From UBA935 sp031556725 (GTDB lineage Bacteria > Bacillota > Clostridia > Lachnospirales > Lachnospiraceae), in the NCBI GenBank assembly GCA_031556725.1, contig JAVBSL010000026.1, positions 1 to 64,000 on the forward strand: a stretch of 64,000 bases of DNA, read 5' to 3'. Positions within the stretch are counted from its first letter, which is position 1, and every line of letters starts with the position of its first letter. The notes beneath the pieces are model-generated. The model worked only from the letters and a program-made list of their open reading frames with translations. It did not search any database and was not told the DNA's origin. Shown piece after piece: positions 59,066-64,000 of this stretch. Made by a program: the position numbers and the translations under genes.

Positions 59066-60328
59066 ATGGGAATGACGATGACGCAGAAGATTTTAGCAGC
59101 TCATGCCGGCTTGCCGGTTGTAGAGGCAGGACAGTTAATCGAGGCTGATCTGGATATGGTTCTGGGAAATGATATTACCAGCCCGGTAGCCATTAAAGAA
59201 ATGGAAAAAATGAATGTGACGGGAGTTTTTGACAAGGATAAAATTGCCCTGGTACCGGATCATTTTGTCCCCAACAAGGATATTAAATCAGCAGAGCACT
59301 GTAAATGTGTGAGAGAATTTGCTTACCGGAATAATATTACTAATTATTTTGAAGTGGGTGAGATGGGAATTGAACATGCCCTGTTGCCGGAAAAAGGACT
59401 TACAGTGGCCGGTGATGTGATAATCGGTGCCGATTCTCATACCTGTACTTACGGTGCCTTAGGAGCATTTTCCACCGGTGTGGGAAGTACCGATATGGCC
59501 GCCGGGATGGCTACCGGAAAGGCCTGGTTCAAGGTTCCCGGAGCAATTAAGTTTAATCTGATCGGAAAGATGAATAAATGGATCAGCGGTAAGGATGTGA
59601 TCTTACATATTATCGGGATGATCGGGGTGGATGGAGCCTTATATAAGTCCATGGAGTTTGTGGGCGAAGGAATTGCCAATCTGTCTATGGATGACCGCTT
59701 TACCATTGCCAATATGGCCATCGAAGCCGGCGGTAAAAATGGTATTTTCCCGGTAGACGATTTGGCACTTGCTTATATCAAAGAACATTCCAATAAGCCT
59801 TATACCGTTTATGAAGCAGATGCCGACGCGGTTTATGATGAAGAATATACCATTGACCTGAGTACTTTAAAAGCAACTATCGCATTTCCTCATTTGCCGG
59901 AAAATACGAAGACAATTGACGAAATTAACGAAGAAATCAAGATCGATCAGGTAGTAATCGGTTCCTGTACCAATGGCCGTCTGGATGATTTACGGATTGC
60001 CGCAGAAGTCTTAAAGGGACGTCATGTGGCGCAGGGAATGCGTTGTATCGTAATTCCCGCTACCCAGAAAATATATTTAGAAGCCATGGAAGCAGGTTTT
60101 TTAAAAATTTTTATTGAAGCCGGTGCAATTGTCAGTACTCCCACCTGTGGTCCCTGCTTAGGCGGATATATGGGTATTTTGGCTGAAGGCGAGCGTTGCG
60201 TATCTACCACCAACCGTAACTTTGTAGGTCGTATGGGACATGTGAAATCGGAAATTTATCTGGCAAGCCCGGCTGTCGCAGCCGCCAGTGCCATTACCGG
60301 AACCATTGCCGGTCCGGAACAATTATAG
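59066..60328 (+). CDS. leuC: 3-isopropylmalate dehydratase large subunit
   Basis: A 420-aa aconitase-fold enzyme with the [4Fe-4S] Cys in VIGSCTNGR and TPTCGPCLGG and the N-terminal SHTCTYGALGAF. It isomerises 2- to 3-isopropylmalate in leucine synthesis together with leuD 11 bp downstream. The 420-aa size marks the archaeal/clostridial type rather than the 460-aa type. leuA and leuB are not in the window. Start preceded by GAGGAGG. Confidence 0.93.
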   Translation: MGMTMTQKILAAHAGLPVVEAGQLIEADLDMVLGNDITSPVAIKEMEKMNVTGVFDKDKIALVPDHFVPNKDIKSAEHCKCVREFAYRNNITNYFEVGEMGIEHALLPEKGLTVAGDVIIGADSHTCTYGALGAFSTGVGSTDMAAGMATGKAWFKVPGAIKFNLIGKMNKWISGKDVILHIIGMIGVDGALYKSMEFVGEGIANLSMDDRFTIANMAIEAGGKNGIFPVDDLALAYIKEHSNKPYTVYEADADAVYDEEYTIDLSTLKATIAFPHLPENTKTIDEINEEIKIDQVVIGSCTNGRLDDLRIAAEVLKGRHVAQGMRCIVIPATQKIYLEAMEAGFLKIFIEAGAIVSTPTCGPCLGGYMGILAEGERCVSTTNRNFVGRMGHVKSEIYLASPAVAAASAITGTIAGPEQL

Positions 60329-60339
60329 GAGGTAACAGG

Positions 60340-60828
60340 ATGAAAGCAGCAAAAGGAATCGTCTTCAAATATGGAGATAATGTGGATACGGATGTAATTA
60401 TTCCGGCCAGATATTTAAATACTTCCGATCCTGCAGAGCTGGCAGCTCATTGTATGGAAGATATTGATAAAGAATTTATTACGAAGGTAAAGAAAGGGGA
60501 TATTATGGTAGCCGATAAGAATTTTGGCTGCGGATCTTCCAGAGAACATGCCCCCATTGCTATTAAAGCAGCGGGTATCGATTGTGTCATCGCGGAAACC
60601 TTTGCCCGGATTTTCTACCGTAATGCCATTAATATCGGATTGCCGATTATTGAATGTCCGGAGGCTTCAAAAGGAATCGAAGCCGGAGATGAAGTAGAAG
60701 TGGATTTTGATTCCGGTATCATCAAAAATGTTACTAAGGGAACCACCTTCCAGGGGCAGGCATTTCCTGAATTTATGCAGAAAATCATTGCCGCGGAAGG
60801 ACTTGTAAACTATATTAATATGAAATAA
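60340..60828 (+). CDS. leuD: 3-isopropylmalate dehydratase small subunit
   Basis: A 162-aa swivelling-domain subunit with NVDTDVIIPARYLNTSDP and the family motif NFGCGSSREHAPIAIKAAGI. It is partner of LeuC, with AGGAGG upstream. The 3' end overlaps the convergent histidine phosphatase gene by 14 bp, with no terminator visible between them. Confidence 0.95.
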   Translation: MKAAKGIVFKYGDNVDTDVIIPARYLNTSDPAELAAHCMEDIDKEFITKVKKGDIMVADKNFGCGSSREHAPIAIKAAGIDCVIAETFARIFYRNAINIGLPIIECPEASKGIEAGDEVEVDFDSGIIKNVTKGTTFQGQAFPEFMQKIIAAEGLVNYINMK

Positions 60829-61618
60829 AAAGACGAGAAGTCTCTTGAAAAACACCGTAGAAAGCACCGGCACAGGAAATAGGTTCACCACCATCGTGAA
60901 GATGGGTGGTATCACCGGCCACCTGAATCCGGAAAAAAGCTTCATTGCTCCAACGTTCTTCGGAACCTAAAACCGTCACAGAGGTGGGAGCCAGAAAGAA
61001 GCTGTGAGGAATAAGGGGAAAGGCAATGCCCAGCAAATGGGAGAGCAGAACCGAAGCAACACCCAGATGACAAAATAAAACAATAACATCTTCCTCTTTG
61101 GCAGATGCAAAAACTTCCGCAGTACTTCCGGGTGCTGCGGTTTCTTTTATGAATACTTCTTCTTTAGCCGGAATACGGTAGAAATTTCCTTCCCGAAAAT
61201 ACCCGTATCGGCTTAATAATTCATCTAAACTTGCACATACTTCCAGATAATTTTGTTTGATTTCCGGATTGCTTTGAAAGAGCGGCGCATCAAACCAGTG
61301 CTCCCGGTCGTAAAACAGGGGCTGACCGGTCCAGTAAGAAGAGACGAAATCCCAGGGGACGCCATGCTTTCCGGTGATGGGATCGGTAACCGGATAATAA
61401 AACTCCCTTAACCAGTCACAAGTGGCCGCAGTCCGGTTCATTTTGGCTAAACTATAAGAAGCGGTAGCCTCGGCCCGGCCCAGAGGAGAACAGTAAAAGT
61501 CAGTTACCTTCCACTTGGAAACCCGTTTGGCCAGCAGCTTGGCTTCCCGTATTCCTTTCAGAGTAAGTGTATCATTGGCATAATCGGGATCACCATGCCT
61601 GATTATAATAATTTTCAT
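60815..61618 (-). CDS. Histidine-phosphatase (phosphoglycerate-mutase-like) family protein
   Basis: A 267-aa protein with the catalytic RHG motif at the N-terminus (IIIIRHGDPDYAND), Glu region SPLGRAEATASY and second His in VIVLFCHLGVASVLL. The substrate-side insert is long (WFDAPLFQSNPEIKQNYLEV), suggesting a specialised phosphatase rather than a glycolytic mutase. Single-gene unit. Upstream on its strand (61640-61671) GCCCA and TGGGT flank a loop before T7, a possible short terminator. Confidence 0.85.
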   Translation of the reverse strand: MKIIIIRHGDPDYANDTLTLKGIREAKLLAKRVSKWKVTDFYCSPLGRAEATASYSLAKMNRTAATCDWLREFYYPVTDPITGKHGVPWDFVSSYWTGQPLFYDREHWFDAPLFQSNPEIKQNYLEVCASLDELLSRYGYFREGNFYRIPAKEEVFIKETAAPGSTAEVFASAKEEDVIVLFCHLGVASVLLSHLLGIAFPLIPHSFFLAPTSVTVLGSEERWSNEAFFRIQVAGDTTHLHDGGEPISCAGAFYGVFQETSRLFISY

Positions 61619-61772
61619 GTTATTTCGCCTTTCTTACATAAAAAAAGACCCAAATTGAAAAAATGGGCAAACTTCAGTTTCAACTATAACATATTTGAAA
61701 ATAAAAGTCTAGTAATATTTCAGTATTCTGTTATATTTGAAATTAGCACTTGGAAAGGAGCTGATTTGAACG

Positions 61773-63776
61773 ATGAAAAATGAACAGGAATGGCAACAGG
61801 AACGGTTGCACTTTGAAGACAGCCGGAAAATTATCCGGCATAATATCGGTATATATGAAGAAGAATATGAGCGGCGGCATCAGGAAGCTTTGGAGTTGTT
61901 CAAGGCCATGCAGGGGGGCGATGTGGAGCTGTATAATCAGGTGATGACCGCCAAGAGCCTGGAAGAGCATTCGGAAAACCAACTGCGGAAGAACCGGGCG
62001 GCATATGAAAAACCGTACTTTGGCCGTATTGATTTTAACGATATTGAATTAGAGAAGGAAGAACAGATCTATATTGGAAAAAACGGTGTCTTCCGCAATA
62101 AAACCGAAGTGGTTATTGCCGATTGGCGGGCACCGGTATCCAGTGCTTATTATGAAAATGAATTGGGAACGGGAACTTATCAGCTTCCGGAGGTAAAAGG
62201 TAAGGAAGGGGTTAAGGTTGATATTGATCTCCATCTGAAACGGACTTACGATGTGGAGGACGGCAAGCTTAACGGATATTATGACAGTGATGTAGCTTCC
62301 AACGATGAACTGCTGGTAAAATACCTGTCCCGTAATAAGGATGTGGTTTTAGGAGAGATCATCGCAACCATTCAGAAAGAACAAAATGAGATTATCCGCG
62401 AATCCCCCTTTGCCAATCAAATCGTCCAGGGGGTTGCCGGAAGCGGTAAAACCACCGTAGCCATGCATCGGATGTCCTATATTTTATACAACTATAAAGA
62501 ACGCTTCACATCCAATGAGTTTTGTGTGGTGGGTAGCAATGATTTGCTTTTGGACTATATTACCAGCGGACTGCCGGAGCTGGATGTTACCAATGTTAAA
62601 AAAATGCGGATGGATAGTCTTTTTACCCACCTTTTGAAAAAAGAATGGAAGACCAGGTATCAGGTGACCGAGCCCTTTGAGGATGCGGCCGGACGTTGTA
62701 TGATTGGTTATTACCGGGAACTGGAATTGTTTTTACTGCATAAAAAGGAAGAATATGTGAATGTTGAAAAGTTGGTTGATCCGGATATTGGGATATTGCT
62801 GACGGAAAGCAGTAACTGTTCTTTGTTTAGCGAACATAAAGAATATTCCGCCTTTCGTTTGCTGATGCAAATGGATGATCGGATCCTGACCAGAATCAAA
62901 TCACTGGCCGGACAGGAAGAAAAGGAAGTATTGATCAAAAAGCAGAAACAGTACGGCCGACATTATAAAAGTCAATTTCCTAAAATTACTGCCGTAGGAT
63001 TGTATCAGGAATTTCTGGACCGCAGAGCTGCCGAAAACGGTGTTCTAAGTAACGAACATTTACAGGCCATGCGAAAAGGCATATTTGATATTTACGATGT
63101 GGCTGCCATGCTTCTTATTTACTATCGTATATTTCAAAAGGAGCCGGATGCGGAATTCGGGCAGTTGTTTATTGATGAAGCACAGGATTTCGGAAGCGGT
63201 CTGTATTATGTTTTAAAGCAGGTACTGCCGGGCTGCTATTTTACGATTATGGGTGATGTTTCACAGAATATTAACTATGAAACCGGTATGAATGAATGGG
63301 AAGAACTGCAGCGGTGGTTCTTAACCGGAACAAAGGATCGCTTCAAACTACTTTCCAAAAGCTATCGGAATACCATTGAAATATCCGAATATGCCGGAAA
63401 GATACTGGAAAAGGCTTCCTCCGGAAGATATAAGATCACACCGGTTATCCGTCATGGTATCCCGGTAGTCGAGGAGCAATTCTGGAGTCAGGATGAAATG
63501 TTGGAACGGGTAAAGGCCTTGATCCCGCAAATGCAGGAAAAAGGTTATCAAACCATCGCGGTTATCTGTGAAAATGATAAAGAGACCGAAAGAGTAAGCG
63601 GATTATTAGCGGAATGTCGGGTATTGCCCATCCGGCTGACCAAGGGAATGGAATTTGACACGGTAATTTTATGGAATCCCGAAAAAATTGAAAAGCTGAA
63701 CAGTCCGAAGATAGCAAAATTGTTATATGTAGCGGTAACCCGGGCATTACACGAGCTGCATGTTTTTCGTTATTAG
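61773..63776 (+). CDS. helD: UvrD-like helicase/ATPase of the HelD group
   Basis: A 667-aa superfamily 1 ATPase. The N-terminal coiled coil (about 5-75) is the part that HelD proteins insert into RNA polymerase. A conserved segment ADWRAPVSSAYYENELG follows. Helicase motifs: Walker A QGVAGSGKTTVAMHR, Walker B LFIDEAQDFG, III MGDVSQNIN, IV SKSYRNT, V RLTKGMEFDTVIL and VI LYVAVTRALHELHV. HelD recycles stalled RNA polymerase from DNA. Somewhat shorter than B. subtilis HelD (about 770 aa). Start after AAAGGAGC. Confidence 0.88.
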   Translation: MKNEQEWQQERLHFEDSRKIIRHNIGIYEEEYERRHQEALELFKAMQGGDVELYNQVMTAKSLEEHSENQLRKNRAAYEKPYFGRIDFNDIELEKEEQIYIGKNGVFRNKTEVVIADWRAPVSSAYYENELGTGTYQLPEVKGKEGVKVDIDLHLKRTYDVEDGKLNGYYDSDVASNDELLVKYLSRNKDVVLGEIIATIQKEQNEIIRESPFANQIVQGVAGSGKTTVAMHRMSYILYNYKERFTSNEFCVVGSNDLLLDYITSGLPELDVTNVKKMRMDSLFTHLLKKEWKTRYQVTEPFEDAAGRCMIGYYRELELFLLHKKEEYVNVEKLVDPDIGILLTESSNCSLFSEHKEYSAFRLLMQMDDRILTRIKSLAGQEEKEVLIKKQKQYGRHYKSQFPKITAVGLYQEFLDRRAAENGVLSNEHLQAMRKGIFDIYDVAAMLLIYYRIFQKEPDAEFGQLFIDEAQDFGSGLYYVLKQVLPGCYFTIMGDVSQNINYETGMNEWEELQRWFLTGTKDRFKLLSKSYRNTIEISEYAGKILEKASSGRYKITPVIRHGIPVVEEQFWSQDEMLERVKALIPQMQEKGYQTIAVICENDKETERVSGLLAECRVLPIRLTKGMEFDTVILWNPEKIEKLNSPKIAKLLYVAVTRALHELHVFRY

Positions 63777-63847
63777 AAGGGATGAATTATTTATGTAATT
63801 TTTGTGACGATTATTGTAAAAAATGGATAGGGAAAGCATGTTAATTG

Positions 63848-63856
63848 TGTTATAAT
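63848..63856 (+). promoter_or_regulatory. Extended -10 promoter of the 3'-terminal lipoprotein gene
   Basis: TGTTATAAT at 63848-63856, 38 bp upstream of the start. No convincing -35. Confidence 0.55.
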
Positions 63857-63893
63857 AAAGTATTGATTATTAAATTCTTATAGGGAGGAAGTT

Positions 63894-64000
63894 ATGAATA
63901 CAAAAGGAAGAAAGAAACTGCTGCTGTTTTTGTGTACAGCACTATTGTTTGTTGCGGGATGCCGTGAAGCAGGAACTAAGCATTATGAGGGAACTAATTT
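63894..64000 (+). CDS. Lipoprotein, N-terminal fragment (continues beyond window)
   Basis: An ATG at 63894 with GGGAGGAAG upstream opens a frame to the window edge (35 codons). The signal peptide has a basic start (MNTKGRKK), a hydrophobic core and lipobox VAGC with Cys at about residue 22. The mature part starts REAGTKHYEG. Nothing can be said of function. Confidence 0.75.
   Translation, partial: MNTKGRKKLLLFLCTALLFVAGCREAGTKHYEGTN

Noticed and set aside
1..64000. CRISPR array, rRNA, tRNA or prophage
   Set aside because: No regularly spaced direct repeats, no recognisable RNA genes and no phage structural or integrase genes were seen.

Overview
The window looks like chromosomal DNA of a strict anaerobe of the Clostridia, most likely a Lachnospiraceae-type bacterium. 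The base composition is moderately AT-rich, ribosome binding sites are of the AGGAGG type, and promoters of the TTGACA/TATAAT type are easy to see. It carries a three-subunit NADH-linked [FeFe] hydrogenase and many Firmicutes families (WYL, Rpn, CPBP, DUF4180, a Bce-like ABC module). No rRNA, tRNA, CRISPR array, integrase or intact transposase was recognised.

Region 1 (1-5.6 kb) is an accessory island. It holds the end of a HEPN-type gene, a start-less DUF6718-like remnant, a zeta-toxin-like kinase with a 59-aa partner, an actinobacterial-type ettA on the minus strand, and a TetR/CPBP-protease pair. Four diverged copies (A-D) of one repeat punctuate these units. Copies A-C carry the 3' end of a coding sequence followed by an intrinsic terminator; D keeps only the terminator part. 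No recombinase is visible to explain them.

Region 2 (5.6-26.1 kb) is mostly core. It has asnB behind a leader hairpin; a PAP2 phosphatase divergent from a two-component system with its ABC exporter (two promoters share a 25-nt motif); an EAL-HDOD protein; a HEAT/TRM11-like methyltransferase followed by dbpA and an exported phosphatase-fold protein; a YD-like exported protein; a radical SAM enzyme; mutM; and hydCBA.

Region 3 (26.1-36.0 kb) is a signalling block. A solute-binding lipoprotein is divergent from a six-gene run: degenerate histidine kinase, receiver, intact paralogous kinase, receiver with an HD-GYP-like domain, WYL regulator and ferredoxin-type aldo/keto reductase. The first kinase has Tyr at the phospho-acceptor His position and lacks the G1 box, so it looks like a pseudokinase paired with a working twin.

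Region 4 (36.0-50.2 kb) begins with an apparently intact NiCo riboswitch in front of a CDF transporter gene wrecked by two deletions. A series of small, often single-gene units follows: TetR plus FAD oxidoreductase, Rpn nuclease, a broken CPBP gene, two GNATs, Nudix, HIT, DUF4180, an XRE-methyltransferase fusion, a radical SAM/SPASM enzyme, a NYN-LOTUS protein, an endonuclease IV-like protein, a CAP-domain protein, small membrane proteins and a lipoprotein.

Region 5 (50.4-60.8 kb) is amino-acid biosynthesis: metH, a small membrane protein, ilvB and a first small subunit; then a separate promoter for a second small subunit and ilvC, a terminator, a divergent cysK-like gene, and a LysR regulator divergent from leuCD with palindromes between them. 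The window ends with a histidine phosphatase, a HelD-type ATPase and the start of a lipoprotein gene.

All calls come from reading the sequence; no database search was run.
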